NCBI GenBank assembly: GCA_014192425.1
Contig: BJHK01000004.1
Location: 124,001 to 188,000 of the forward strand
Reading direction: 5' to 3'
DNA from: Planctomycetia bacterium
GTDB lineage: Bacteria > Planctomycetota > Planctomycetia > Pirellulales > UBA1268
DNA: 64,000 nucleotides
A program made the translations under genes and the position numbers. This document shows positions 42,828-53,302 of the stretch, piece after piece (the stretch's first letter is position 1; every line of letters begins with the position of its first letter). A model generated the notes under the pieces. The model searched no databases, was not told the origin of the DNA, and saw only the letters and a list, made by a program, of their open reading frames with translations.

Positions 42828-43652
42828 ATGACCAGTCCGGCTCTCCAGGACGTGATCGCCCTGCTCGGTGCGCCGGCCGCCGGCAACCCGGCGCAGTATC
42901 TCTTCGAGCGGGCCATCGAGGCCGCCGCGCTCGACTGGCGGTTCGTCACGTTCGATGTCGATCCCGGCCGGCTCGCCGACGCCCTGGCCGGCGTCGCCGC
43001 CCTCGGCCTGCGCGGCTGTTTGCTGTCCGGTCCGCTGTGCAGCGCGGCTGCCGCGCTGCTGGCGGCCCGGACGCCGACGGCCGAGTTCGCCGGCGCCGTG
43101 AACCTCATCGCGCGCAAAGGGGACGGACTGGATGGCCACCTGACCGCCGGCCGCGGCGTCGTCGAGGCCCTGCGGTCCCACATCGATCCCGCCGGCTGCC
43201 GCGTCGCGATCTTCGGCACGTCGCCCGCCTGCCGGGCGACAGCCCTGGAACTCGCCCTCGCCGGGGCTGCCCGGATCCTGGTCTGCGACGCCGACCCCCT
43301 GCCCGCCACGGACCTCGTCGGCCGGTTGCGGTCGCTCGACACCGCGGCGGTGGACCTGCTCCCCTGGGGAGCGTCGGTCGAACTCCCGGCCGACATCGAC
43401 ATCCTCGTCGCCGACGGGCCGCCCGCCGCGCTGCCCGAGATCATGAACCTCGCACCCGACCAGGTGGCGGCCGGCCTGACCCTCGCCACCGAACCGACGC
43501 CATTTCTCCGCCGGGCCGGCCGCGCCGGCTGCTGCGTGGTGGATGGCCTGGAGGTGCACGCCGCCCGGACGGCGATCGACTTCCAGACGCTGTCGGGCAT
43601 CGCGACCGACGCCGACATGCTGCGCGAGGCACTCGACGAGTTCCTCGCCTGA
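42828..43652 (+). CDS. Shikimate dehydrogenase-like (AroE-fold) protein lacking catalytic residues
   Basis: About 274 residues that follow the AroE layout: NPAQYLFERAIEAAALDWRF, then GLRGCLLSGPLC where AroE reads GVNVTIPHK, AGAVNLIARKGDG, and GHLTAGRGVVEAL where AroE reads GYNTDGPGFL. Thus the catalytic Lys and Asp are both replaced (to Cys and Ala by this alignment). The nucleotide loop is GTSPAC instead of GAGGAA. It is probably not a dehydrogenase; it may be a binding or regulatory derivative. It follows the TPR gene and converges on the HEAT protein. Confidence 0.72.
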   Translation: MTSPALQDVIALLGAPAAGNPAQYLFERAIEAAALDWRFVTFDVDPGRLADALAGVAALGLRGCLLSGPLCSAAAALLAARTPTAEFAGAVNLIARKGDGLDGHLTAGRGVVEALRSHIDPAGCRVAIFGTSPACRATALELALAGAARILVCDADPLPATDLVGRLRSLDTAAVDLLPWGASVELPADIDILVADGPPAALPEIMNLAPDQVAAGLTLATEPTPFLRRAGRAGCCVVDGLEVHAARTAIDFQTLSGIATDADMLREALDEFLA

Positions 43653-43667
43653 GCGGCCGCAAAAAAA

Positions 43668-44705
43668 TCAGGGGGCGGCCGTCTCCGCGGTCTTGCCTCC
43701 CCGCGTCGTGAGCCGGCCGATCTTCAGCCGCAGAGCGGTGGCCGCCTCGCGGACGTCCTGAGCCGGGTCCTTCTCCAGCACCGCGATCGCCGTGACGATG
43801 GACTCCGCGGGCGCGACGCGGCCGGCATCGATGAGCAAGCCCGCCCCACGCAGCGCATTGACGACGATCACCACCCGCTTGTAGCGGCTGGCCTGGGCCT
43901 CCTCGTCACCGGGAGCGGCGGCGATGTCGGGGAGCGCGAGCATCTCGCCCAGCGTCTCCCAGGCGGCGACGTCGCCGCGCCGGGCGAGGCCGACGGCCGC
44001 GTTGTAGCGCACGTTGTCCGACTGGTCCACCAGCAGTTCCCGGAGCCGGGCGTTGCCGTCGTCGCCGGCGGCGACGCCGATGGAGTAGGCGGCCCTCGAC
44101 CGCAGGGCCGCGTCCTCGGTCCGCGAAGCGGCGAGGAGCGCCGCGCTGACGGCGGCCGGGTCGGGAAACTCCCGGTTCGCCGCGTGCAGGTTCTCCGCCA
44201 GCACCGCGATCGCCTCGACGGCGGCCTGCGCGACCTGCGGGATGCCCGGATCGGCGATTCGAGCCAGCAGCGGTGCGGCCGCCTCGGGAACGGCGAACTC
44301 GCCCAGGGCCCGGCACAGGTAACCGCACAGCGTCCGCGCCTGCTCGCCGCCGTCGGTCGTCAGCCGGGGCCTGCCGCTGGCCACCTCGGCATCGAGAATG
44401 GCCGCGAGCTGGGTGGCGAGCGCCGGATCGTTCTTCAGCCGGGCCCCGTCCCTGCCGCGCAGGTCGTTGGCGAAGTTCAGGGCCGCGTGCCAGCGGCCCT
44501 CGGTGTTCCGCTGCAGCGCCTTGAGGGACGCCTGCGGGTCGTTGCCCAGGTGTGCCAGCCAGTAGAACGCCAGGTAGACGCAGACGATGATCCCCACGAT
44601 CACCGCGGGGACGAGAAACAACTGCACGAGGAAGCCCGCGTTGGGGGGCTCGACCGGGGGCAGGGTGTCGTCTGCGGAGAGCGGGCGACGCGGCAAATCG
44701 CTCAT
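43668..44705 (-). CDS. Membrane-anchored HEAT-repeat protein
   Basis: About 345 residues. A membrane span (LVQLFLVPAVIVGIIVCVYL, near residue 30) is followed by helical repeats of HEAT/Armadillo type: EAAAPLLARIADPGIPQVAQ, AALRSRAAYSIGVAAGDDGN and VRYNAAVGLARRGDVAAWET. Such anchors display a protein-binding solenoid on one face of the membrane. The start ATG at 44705 is chosen over GTG 44717. No enzyme domain is seen. Confidence 0.82.
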   Translation of the reverse strand: MSDLPRRPLSADDTLPPVEPPNAGFLVQLFLVPAVIVGIIVCVYLAFYWLAHLGNDPQASLKALQRNTEGRWHAALNFANDLRGRDGARLKNDPALATQLAAILDAEVASGRPRLTTDGGEQARTLCGYLCRALGEFAVPEAAAPLLARIADPGIPQVAQAAVEAIAVLAENLHAANREFPDPAAVSAALLAASRTEDAALRSRAAYSIGVAAGDDGNARLRELLVDQSDNVRYNAAVGLARRGDVAAWETLGEMLALPDIAAAPGDEEAQASRYKRVVIVVNALRGAGLLIDAGRVAPAESIVTAIAVLEKDPAQDVREAATALRLKIGRLTTRGGKTAETAAP

Positions 44706-44782
44706 GGTATCGTGCACTTCCTCGGGCGTGACGGGCGGCGGTCCGGGATCGACGGGAGGATTCTAGTCCGCGTCGCGCGGGT

Positions 44783-45634
44783 GTGCAGACGTCAGGCCCG
44801 GCCGCCGGCGGGCCCGGCATCGATTCCTGCGACGAGCTCCCTGTGTATCCCAGCGTCGAAACCGCGAACGAACGGCCGACGATCCGCTTCGAGCCGCGGA
44901 CTCCGGCGGACTGGCTGCCTGCCACGTGCGACGGCGTCACGGAGAACCTCGCCCTTGACGAGGCGCTCCTCGAGGAGGCCCACGAAGGCCTCGTCGAGCA
45001 TGCCGTCGTGCGCACGTGGATGGCCGACGAGCCGACCGTGGTGCTCGGCTCTTCGAGTCGGGCCGAGGACGAGGTCGATCTCGAGTCCTGCCGGCGGCTG
45101 GGGGTGCGGGTGCTGCGGCGGCCGAGCGGAGGCCTGACGGTAGTCCTCGGTCCGGGCTGCCTGATGTGGACGGTGGTCGTCCATCAGCCGGCCGGCCCGC
45201 CGCCGATCGAGGTGATCCATGGGGCGATCCTCGACCCGCTCGTGGCGGCCTTGCGCACGGCCGGCGCACCGGTGACGAGGCTCGGTTCGAGCGACCTCGC
45301 GATCGGACCGGGCCCGGCGGCCCGCAAGGTCTCGGGCAATGCCCTGCGCGTCCGCCGGCATGGCGTGCTCTATCATGGCACCCTGCTCGACGCCTTTGAT
45401 CTGGACGTCATCGGCCGCGTGCTGCGGCATCCACCCCGGGAGCCGGCCTATCGGGCGGGCCGCTCCCATGGCGCGTTCCTCGCCAACCTCGGCCTCGGAC
45501 GGCCCGTGCTCGAGGCCGCCGTCCGGGCCGCGTTCTGCGCGACCCGCGACCGTGACGGCCGCCCTGTCGAACGGGTCGCCCGGCTCGTCCGCGAGCGCTA
45601 CGCGAACCCCGCCTGGATCTCGCGCCGCGACTGA
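44783..45634 (+). CDS. Lipoate-protein ligase A / BPL-LplA-LipB family protein
   Basis: About 283 residues. NLALDEALLEEAHEGL, VLRRPSGGLTVVLGPGCLMW (the lipoyl/biotin-binding RRPSGGxxV loop) and ARKVSGNALRVRRHGVLYHG (the KxSGNA catalytic lysine region) are diagnostic. It likely attaches lipoate or octanoate, or a related acid, to a carrier-domain lysine. The start is a GTG at 44783; a start nearer the TIRFEPRTPADW segment is possible. No lipoyl-enzyme gene is adjacent. Confidence 0.82.
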   Translation: MQTSGPAAGGPGIDSCDELPVYPSVETANERPTIRFEPRTPADWLPATCDGVTENLALDEALLEEAHEGLVEHAVVRTWMADEPTVVLGSSSRAEDEVDLESCRRLGVRVLRRPSGGLTVVLGPGCLMWTVVVHQPAGPPPIEVIHGAILDPLVAALRTAGAPVTRLGSSDLAIGPGPAARKVSGNALRVRRHGVLYHGTLLDAFDLDVIGRVLRHPPREPAYRAGRSHGAFLANLGLGRPVLEAAVRAAFCATRDRDGRPVERVARLVRERYANPAWISRRD

Positions 45635-45894
45635 CCCGGGCCGGATGCCGGCGAAAACGGGCAGGCTGGGCAAGGGATGCCGACGGCGCCGGATGCAGAG
45701 TTGCGGGACCGCCCCTTGAATCCGCCGACCGGCATGGGCCGATGACAACCGGCGAACGGTGGGTCGGCAGCAGCCCTCCGGGAGGCTCGAGGCGACGGCG
45801 AAAACCAGTCTTTCGCCGACGCTGGCTCCCCGATAAGGTTCCCGGCCCGATCGACAGGACGTCGTTCGACAGCCCGCAACAGGAGGTTGCCCTC

Positions 45895-46164
45895 ATGCGC
45901 CTGCACATGAACGCCGCGGATGTCCGCGGACTCGTCTCCCGTCACTTCCTTCAGCTCGGCGCCGACGAGGCCGACGTGGCGGACGTTCAGGAGAACATCC
46001 GCATCGACCGTGGCCGGTGCGTGGCCCGCTGCTACAGGGTCGCGGAGATGTTCGCGATGTGGCTGATCGACGTCGGCGTGCTGCAGTTCTACGACGCCGA
46101 AGGCGAGATGCTGCACACGGTCAACCTGTTTACGGAACTGCAGCCGCAGCGGGCCGCTGCCTGA
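45895..46164 (+). CDS. Small soluble protein of unknown function
   Basis: 89 residues preceded by a textbook AGGAGG eight bases before the ATG at 45895, which decides the start over the longer frame from 45742. It has mixed alpha/beta composition (AADVRGLVSRHFLQLGADEA and YRVAEMFAMWLIDVGVLQFY). No family recognised, but the strong ribosome-binding site suggests high expression. Confidence 0.72.
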   Translation: MRLHMNAADVRGLVSRHFLQLGADEADVADVQENIRIDRGRCVARCYRVAEMFAMWLIDVGVLQFYDAEGEMLHTVNLFTELQPQRAAA

Positions 46165-46252
46165 GCGGATCGGCACGGGGTCGGAACGGCGAGTCGTCGT
46201 CCTTGGGGGGAAGGTCCGCGCTACCGGTGCGGACCCGGAGCGGGGCAATCAC

Positions 46253-47260
46253 GTGAACGGATCGCATGCGCGTCCTGCGCCACGGCTGTCGATCGTCATT
46301 CCGGCGGCCGGCGATGCCGCCGCACTCGAGGAGACGCTCGTCAGCGTCCTCGAGAATCGTCCGGCCGACTGCGAGGTCATCGCGGCGCATGCCTGCGACT
46401 ACGCCGACCCGTGGAGCATCGGCGACGAGGTGCGGCTGCTGCGGGCACCGCGCCGGACGAACGTCGTCGGCTGCACGAACCTGGGGATCGCCGCGGCCAG
46501 CGGCTCGGTGATCCACGTGCTCGCGGCCGGCTGGCGGGCGACCGACGGCTGGACGGACGCGCCGGTGGACCTGATCGCGGCGGGGCGGGCCGACGTGGTG
46601 GTGCCGATCGGCGTGGCGGCCGACGACGGCGACCGGATCGTGTCGGCGGGAATCCGGCACACGGCCGGCGGCCGGCGGATCGCGGTCGTGCAGCCACAGG
46701 ACGCGGCCGGCGGGCGGCCGACGGCGCCGCAGCTCGACGCGGGCTTCTGGTCGGCCGAAATGCTGGCGGCGATCGGCGGTGGTGTCACCACGGCGTGCGG
46801 CGCTGAGCTTGCCGACGCCGATGCCGCGGCGGCGATTGCCTGTGCCGGCGGCACGGTCGTCCTCGAGCCGCTCTCGCGCGTGATCGTCGGCCCGCCGCGG
46901 CGCCGGCCGGGTCCGTTCCTTGCCGGCCTGCATGCGGAACGGCTCTTCTGGCGGTCACTGCCCGCGACGGCGCCGCTGCCGGCGGTCGCCCTCCACGCGG
47001 TCGAGTGGCTGCGGCACATGGCTGCCACGGCGCCCCTGGGCACGCTGCCGATGCTGGCCGGCCGGCTCATGGCCTTGGTGCAGTTCGGGTCCTGCATGCC
47101 CCGTGCGGCACACCTCCGCGACCTGCGCCGCCAGGCGAGTGCCGCGGGGGGCCGAAACGCACCCGATCGTGAGCGCACGATCCGGATCGACGCCCCGCAC
47201 CCGAGGCCGTCCGAGCCGCGGCGTCAGGAGCCGCCGACGCCGCTGCGCCGGAGTGCCTAG
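46253..47260 (+). CDS. Family 2-like glycosyltransferase
   Basis: About 335 residues from a GTG start. The nucleotide-sugar fold is seen in RLSIVIPAAGDAAALEETLV, CTNLGIAAASGSVIHVLAAG and GGGVTTACGAELADADAAAA. Compared with active GT2 enzymes, the DxD motif is not clear (the ADDGDR segment is a candidate), so activity is uncertain. The C-terminus is Arg/Pro-rich. It is the last host gene before the tRNA-Arg that carries the integrative element. Confidence 0.75.
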   Translation: MNGSHARPAPRLSIVIPAAGDAAALEETLVSVLENRPADCEVIAAHACDYADPWSIGDEVRLLRAPRRTNVVGCTNLGIAAASGSVIHVLAAGWRATDGWTDAPVDLIAAGRADVVVPIGVAADDGDRIVSAGIRHTAGGRRIAVVQPQDAAGGRPTAPQLDAGFWSAEMLAAIGGGVTTACGAELADADAAAAIACAGGTVVLEPLSRVIVGPPRRRPGPFLAGLHAERLFWRSLPATAPLPAVALHAVEWLRHMAATAPLGTLPMLAGRLMALVQFGSCMPRAAHLRDLRRQASAAGGRNAPDRERTIRIDAPHPRPSEPRRQEPPTPLRRSA

Positions 47261-47386
47261 CACGCGCCGCAGCCGTCCGACCGCGGATTGAGCGTTGTCG
47301 TCCCGGATGAGATGCGCCGTTTTCGGCAGGCCCGTGGCATCCTGTTGCCGGGAGCGGGCCGATGCTACACTCCGAGTGTCGCGTTC

Positions 47387-49120
<1,734 letters not shown>

Positions 49121-49241
49121 GGCGGGTTCCTCCCGGGGGCAGGGGCAGCGTACAGGGTCGTCGGGCTCGCGTCGTCGTCGGTTCAATCCGGGGCCGCGGC
49201 AGCCATCAGGCGGCCGCCGGCCCTTCTGCTTTCTGGGATAT

Positions 49242-49306
49242 GTGAACCCCGGTTCACTAGGTTTGACACCCGTGGTTCACTAGGGGTAGGGAACCCCCGT
49301 TCCCTA
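49242..49306. promoter_or_regulatory. Operator-like palindromes between wHTH gene and integrase
   Basis: GTGAACC-CC-GGTTCAC (49242-49257) is a perfect dyad. TAGGGAAC-CCCC-GTTCCCTA (49287-49306) is another with eight-base arms and includes the stop codon of the wHTH gene. A third half site GGTTCACTAG lies between them (about 49274-49283). On the minus strand these share the core CCTAG(T/G)GAAC three times. The site precedes the integrase start by ~120 bases, so a repressor or iteron role is likely. Confidence 0.6.
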
Positions 49307-49696
49307 GGTCGGCATCTTCAACCGGTAAGTATTCGGCCTCCCGTCGATGGTCCCCCGTTCCGTCACTTCGATGATGCCGCGATCCTTCAGGCCGGCAACG
49401 GCCTTCACGACCCCGCGACGGGTCAGGCCGGCCCGGCGGGCTATGTCGCCCATGCCAGTGCGGGCCGCGCCGCCCCGTTCGTCGCGGTACAGTACGAGCC
49501 AGACCCGCAGCTCGGCGCCGCCCAGCTCGCGGAGCATCCGATCGACTATGCCATTCAAGAGCGCCCAGCGGCCCTTGTCCTTCGCCGGGGCCGTCCGAGC
49601 CGGCTTCACCCCCGGGGCGGATACAGGCCGTTCCCTTGCGTCCGTGGGGCGTCGAGCCGCAGCTCGTGCCGCAAGGTCGATCGGTGGCGGGCTCAT
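49304..49696 (-). CDS. Winged-helix DNA-binding protein (replication/regulation)
   Basis: About 130 residues. A basic linker is followed by a wHTH: LLNGIVDRMLRELGGAELRV, GDIARRAGLTRRGVVKAVAG and RGIIEVTERGTIDGRPNTYR. This resembles RepA-type and phage replication-initiator/regulator winged helices. The start overlaps the helicase stop (ATGA). It probably binds the palindromes just downstream or the element's origin. Confidence 0.8.
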   Translation of the reverse strand: MSPPPIDLAARAAARRPTDARERPVSAPGVKPARTAPAKDKGRWALLNGIVDRMLRELGGAELRVWLVLYRDERGGAARTGMGDIARRAGLTRRGVVKAVAGLKDRGIIEVTERGTIDGRPNTYRLKMPT

Positions 49697-51099
49697 GTGG
49701 ACGCCTCCGGCGGCGACCATGCGTCGAGCGACACGGCGCCGAAGCCGGTGGCCGGCGCCGTGGGCGGATCAAAGCCGTGCGGATCATCCGCCGCGTGGAA
49801 GGTCTGGGCGTCCCCGTCGAACCTCGTCACAAGGTCGCGCGGCTCGACGTTCCGGGATTTGGCACACCGCCACGTAACGGCCACCATCCCGTCGGGTCCG
49901 ATCACCGGCCGGCCGTCGGCCGTTTCTTCCCTCTCGGCCGCATAGACCAGCTCCGCGGCGTACCCCAGCTCGGCGGTGCCGCGGCAGAGCTGGCCGGCAT
50001 GGGCCGCCGACGTTGTCGGCTTGGATATCGACGAAACGACGATCATGGCGCACTCGCGGCGGATCGCGAGGTCGCGGAGCATTCCGACGGCTCGATCGAG
50101 GTCGGCAACACGGTCACGGCCGCCGTCGGGCACCGCGACGAGCTGAAAGTAGTCCACGACGACGAGCCGCGCCCCGATCCGGGCCACGGCGGCGTCGATC
50201 GCCCGCACCGTGAGCGGCTTTTCGTCTGCGAACGTGAGTCGGTCGCCGATTGTTTCCACGACCCGTATGGCGGCGGCACGAGCCTGCGGCAGCCTCCGGC
50301 GGGCCTGCTTATGCGTCACTTGCGCGGCCCCTTCCACAATCCCTGAGCCGACCGTGACGAGCCGACCCCCGATTCCCGCGAGGGTCATCTCGCCCGCGGC
50401 CCACACCGCGCGGAGGCTCGTGTCCGCGACCAACGCCCCCGCCGTGAGCTGCAGCGCGAGGGCCGATTTCCCAACTTGCGGAGGAGCCCCAAGGACAACG
50501 AAGCCGCCGACCGGCAGCCCGCCGTCGGTCGCAAGGTCGAACCACGGGTATCCGGTCGGCACCCCCGGCGTCGTCTCATGCCGCGCCCATCGGTCGATCG
50601 CGTCTACGGCGGTCGGCAGTGGCCGCGCCGCTGCGAAGCCGGCCTCGACGGCCGCGAGGGCTTCCCCCAGCTCGGCAAACGCGGCCGCATCGGGGCTTGC
50701 GGCGTATCGCTCCGCGGCTTCCCGTGCGACGGAATCGGCGTGGTGCCGCTTCAGCCGCTCGGCCGCGCCGCGAGCGGTGTCGATGGCCCGGCGGCCCGTG
50801 TTCACGTAGTCGCACAACGCATCGACAAAGGCGATCCGCACCGGGGAGCCGTCACCGTGGCCGGCCTCCCGCAGCCGCGCGGAAACGTCGCCCGCCGTCG
50901 GCGTCACGCCGGCCGCGACGGCTGCGCGGATCACGTCCACGATCGGGCCGTGGATCGGATCGGCGATCACTCCAGGGGGGACGGCATCGACGAGCGCGGC
51001 CACGTCACTCGGATGGCGGTCGAGACAGTCAAGCAGCGCAGCCGCGAGCGCGGCCGCGTCGGATTCGGCGGGCGATTCATGGTCAAGGCGGGGTGTCAT
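49693..51099 (-). CDS. DnaB-like replicative helicase of the element
   Basis: About 468 residues. An N-terminal helical domain (LLDCLDRHPSDVAALVDAVP) is followed by a RecA-fold DnaB domain: YPWFDLATDGGLPVGGFVVL, Walker A GAPPQVGKSALALQL, VVVDYFQLVAVPDGG and SSISKP. It probably unwinds the element after excision. The start ATG 51099 has GGAGGG nearby and overlaps the upstream small gene's stop. No primase is seen with it. Confidence 0.9.
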   Translation of the reverse strand: MTPRLDHESPAESDAAALAAALLDCLDRHPSDVAALVDAVPPGVIADPIHGPIVDVIRAAVAAGVTPTAGDVSARLREAGHGDGSPVRIAFVDALCDYVNTGRRAIDTARGAAERLKRHHADSVAREAAERYAASPDAAAFAELGEALAAVEAGFAAARPLPTAVDAIDRWARHETTPGVPTGYPWFDLATDGGLPVGGFVVLGAPPQVGKSALALQLTAGALVADTSLRAVWAAGEMTLAGIGGRLVTVGSGIVEGAAQVTHKQARRRLPQARAAAIRVVETIGDRLTFADEKPLTVRAIDAAVARIGARLVVVDYFQLVAVPDGGRDRVADLDRAVGMLRDLAIRRECAMIVVSSISKPTTSAAHAGQLCRGTAELGYAAELVYAAEREETADGRPVIGPDGMVAVTWRCAKSRNVEPRDLVTRFDGDAQTFHAADDPHGFDPPTAPATGFGAVSLDAWSPPEAST

Positions 51100-51359
51100 C
51101 GTGTCGGCCCTCCCCGGCGGCGAGCCGCTTTCATCGCGGCTTGGCGGTCGCCCCACTGGAGCGCGAGCCGTGACGCGAGACGAGCGACACCGCGAGCTTT
51201 CCAGGACAATCCGGCGGCCATGTAGCCCAAGTACGCCCCCGCGAATGCCACGAGAGCGGTGGCACCCATGGCAGGATCGTCGCCTGCGATGGCGGCCCGA
51301 CGGCGGGCAATCAGCAGCTCCAGGTCGGCGGCTTCGACAAGATCAGCGCGAGGCATCAT
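51096..51359 (-). CDS. Small element protein with one hydrophobic segment
   Basis: About 87 residues. ATALVAFAGAYLGYMAAGLS is a possible membrane segment; the C-terminus is basic. ATG 51359 follows GGGAGGGCCTCCC. Overlaps both neighbours by ATGA-type junctions, so it belongs to the core operon. Unknown function. Confidence 0.7.
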   Translation of the reverse strand: MMPRADLVEAADLELLIARRRAAIAGDDPAMGATALVAFAGAYLGYMAAGLSWKARGVARLASRLALQWGDRQAAMKAARRRGGPTR

Positions 51360-51601
51360 CGGGAGGCCCTCCCCTTGCGGCATGAAGGGCAGCCGGCCAA
51401 GATCCATTCGCGGATCGCACGGCGCGACCATCTGCGGAGTCGGCCCACCTTCAGGCCGGCGGGCATCTTGCCGGCATCGGCGAGCCGCTCGACGTGCCGG
51501 GTGGAAACCCCGCCAAGCATCACGGCCACCCCGTGAACGTCGGTCAGTTCCGGCTCGACCGCCGCTTTCTGCGGGGCGTCGTCCGTCCTATAGACTTGCA
51601 T
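51356..51601 (-). CDS. Excisionase-like helix-turn-helix protein
   Basis: About 81 residues. LTDVHGVAVMLGGVSTRHVE, LADAGKMPAGLKVGRLRRWS and RRAIREWI match the MerR-like HTH_17 fold of AlpA/Xis proteins. It likely directs excision. Preceded by AAAGGA. Contains a CPSC motif near the end (GCPSCRKG) that could bind metal. Confidence 0.8.
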   Translation of the reverse strand: MQVYRTDDAPQKAAVEPELTDVHGVAVMLGGVSTRHVERLADAGKMPAGLKVGRLRRWSRRAIREWILAGCPSCRKGRASR

Positions 51602-51974
51602 CGTCGAATCCTTTCTTTCGCAAGGAGGGGGCTCGATCACCGACGGCTCGGGAGTTGCCGCTCCCGGGCCGTTGTCTTTTGGTTGGCCGGTGGCGCCGGC
51701 GATACCGGCGCGATACGGCCTGCATTTCCTTGGCCAGCCGCGCGACCATCGCCGCACGCCAATCGGGCGATCCGGCGGGGGCGGTCATCGCGTCACCGCT
51801 TGCCGCGCGATGCACGAGCGCAGCCTCGACGGCGGCGAGCGCGAAGCGGTATCGCTTGCCAGCCCGCAGGCATGGAATCCGGCCGGCTTCGGCTTCCGCC
51901 TCCAGCCAGTTCTCGGGCACACGTAACGCGACGGCCAGTTCCGTGAGCGTCAGGAGCGAAGTGGTGTGATTCAT
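51588..51974 (-). CDS. Second small HTH protein of the core operon
   Basis: About 128 residues. TLTELAVALRVPENWLEAEA, EAGRIPCLRAGKRYRFALAA and VEAALVHRA form another HTH_17-type domain, followed by a basic, unstructured tail. It overlaps the next gene by 14 bases. The two HTH proteins side by side may be an excisionase and a regulator. Confidence 0.75.
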   Translation of the reverse strand: MNHTTSLLTLTELAVALRVPENWLEAEAEAGRIPCLRAGKRYRFALAAVEAALVHRAASGDAMTAPAGSPDWRAAMVARLAKEMQAVSRRYRRRHRPTKRQRPGSGNSRAVGDRAPSLRKKGFDDASL

Positions 51975-52003
51975 GGCCCCTGTTGTGACGGGGGCCATGT
52001 GCG

Positions 52004-52903
52004 CTAATGGCGCTTTCGCGTTGATTTTGCGTTGATTTTGCGGCGCGGCCGTTTTCGTGATCGTTCCGCCTTTTCCGGCGGCGCCGCGAGCTTGTACGCG
52101 CCCGTGCCCGCGGGAACGATCATGGTGCCCCACGCGGGATGCTCGCGAAACACCAACGGGAGACGGAACCTATCGCGCTCGATGCTGGAATCGAGCAAGC
52201 CGAGAATCGTGCCGGCGTGTAGGCCGAGCCCGGGCGACTTTTCCCATTGTGCCCAAAGCGCTTTCACCGAATCTGCCTGCATTCCGCGACGGAAGTAGTA
52301 TTCCGTGCCGTACCACACGACGGATGTGAAATCGTCAGAGTGATGCACGACGGGCTTCGCGTCGCCCGGAACCATCGGCGCCGGTTCTGCCGCCGCGGGC
52401 GGCCTTGTCAGCCCCCGCAGCGAGTCGATGGCGGGGAGTAGGAATCCGTGCTTCTCCTCCAGCCAATCCTCGCGAGTGGATACGTAGGAATCGACCGTCG
52501 CCCGGACCCCCCCAACCCCGTCTGCGTCGCGTTCCATGAGGTAGACGCGAATATCGTCTGACGCGAGCCGGCCAAGCGCCTCGATCGCTTGCTCGCTCAC
52601 TTCCGCCACCCGCTCGCGGTTTGGCCATGCCTCACACTCCGCCGCAACATCGCTCCGCAGGTTTGCGAGCCTCAGCGGCGCGAGGAGCCGCTGGCGGATC
52701 TCGGCCAACTCCTGGAGGATCCCGGCGCCGCTTCGGCCCTTGGCAGTGCTGCCCTCCAGCGCGGCAGCGAACGCTCGCACCACCGCATCGCACTGAGCGA
52801 TCAGCCGCTCCACCGCGGTTGTCTCGGGCTCGGCCACTGCGGCAGCGGTCGCCTGACGCGGAGCTTTGGAGCGGCGGGAATCCGGCCGCTTGGCCTTTGG
52901 CAT
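52004..52903 (-). CDS. Element protein of unknown function, first gene of core operon
   Basis: About 299 residues. Basic N-terminus, helical middle, then FTSVVWYGTEYYFRRGMQAD followed by LHAGTILGLLDSS, reminiscent of a winged helix, and a Lys/Arg-rich C-terminus. I recognise no family. The perfect 24-bp palindrome lies 74 bases upstream of the start, in its promoter region. Confidence 0.7.
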   Translation of the reverse strand: MPKAKRPDSRRSKAPRQATAAAVAEPETTAVERLIAQCDAVVRAFAAALEGSTAKGRSGAGILQELAEIRQRLLAPLRLANLRSDVAAECEAWPNRERVAEVSEQAIEALGRLASDDIRVYLMERDADGVGGVRATVDSYVSTREDWLEEKHGFLLPAIDSLRGLTRPPAAAEPAPMVPGDAKPVVHHSDDFTSVVWYGTEYYFRRGMQADSVKALWAQWEKSPGLGLHAGTILGLLDSSIERDRFRLPLVFREHPAWGTMIVPAGTGAYKLAAPPEKAERSRKRPRRKINAKSTRKRH

Positions 52904-52976
52904 GACGAGTCTCCCATGTAGCGGCCGGCCGGGCGGCCACGGGCATGGGAGTACCCGCGGCCGGCCCGAGCCGTGA

Positions 52977-53000
52977 GCGGTAGTCTGGCCAGACTACCGC
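52977..53000. promoter_or_regulatory. Perfect 24-bp palindrome upstream of the core operon
   Basis: Arms GCGGTAGTCTGG and CCAGACTACCGC meet with no spacer. Located 74 bases before the first gene of the minus-strand core operon. This suits a repressor operator or replication-initiator site. The half site GGTAGT recurs in the nested inverted repeat at 53303-53487. Confidence 0.7.
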
Positions 53001-53302
53001 GACCGAGTTCGTCAGCGTATGTATTCCCCCAGTTGTGGCAACCATTTTTCCGGGCACCGGTATGCACCCGGGCCGCATCCGGTCGCCACCGCTGGGGCCG
53101 CGCCCGTGAGCGTGCGGACCGCCGATCAGGCCCGGGAGCCACCCGCGGGCCGGTGTCCGGCTTTCGAGGATTACGCCAGAAGGCCGATCAGGGTCGCGGC
53201 CGGCTCCGGATGCTCCCACGCCGCAGACGGGCACCGGAACGGCGGTGCGGCCGATGCCGGGGGCGCGACCATCGCGAAGGCGGGCCGGGCCGGTATCCGG
53301 TT

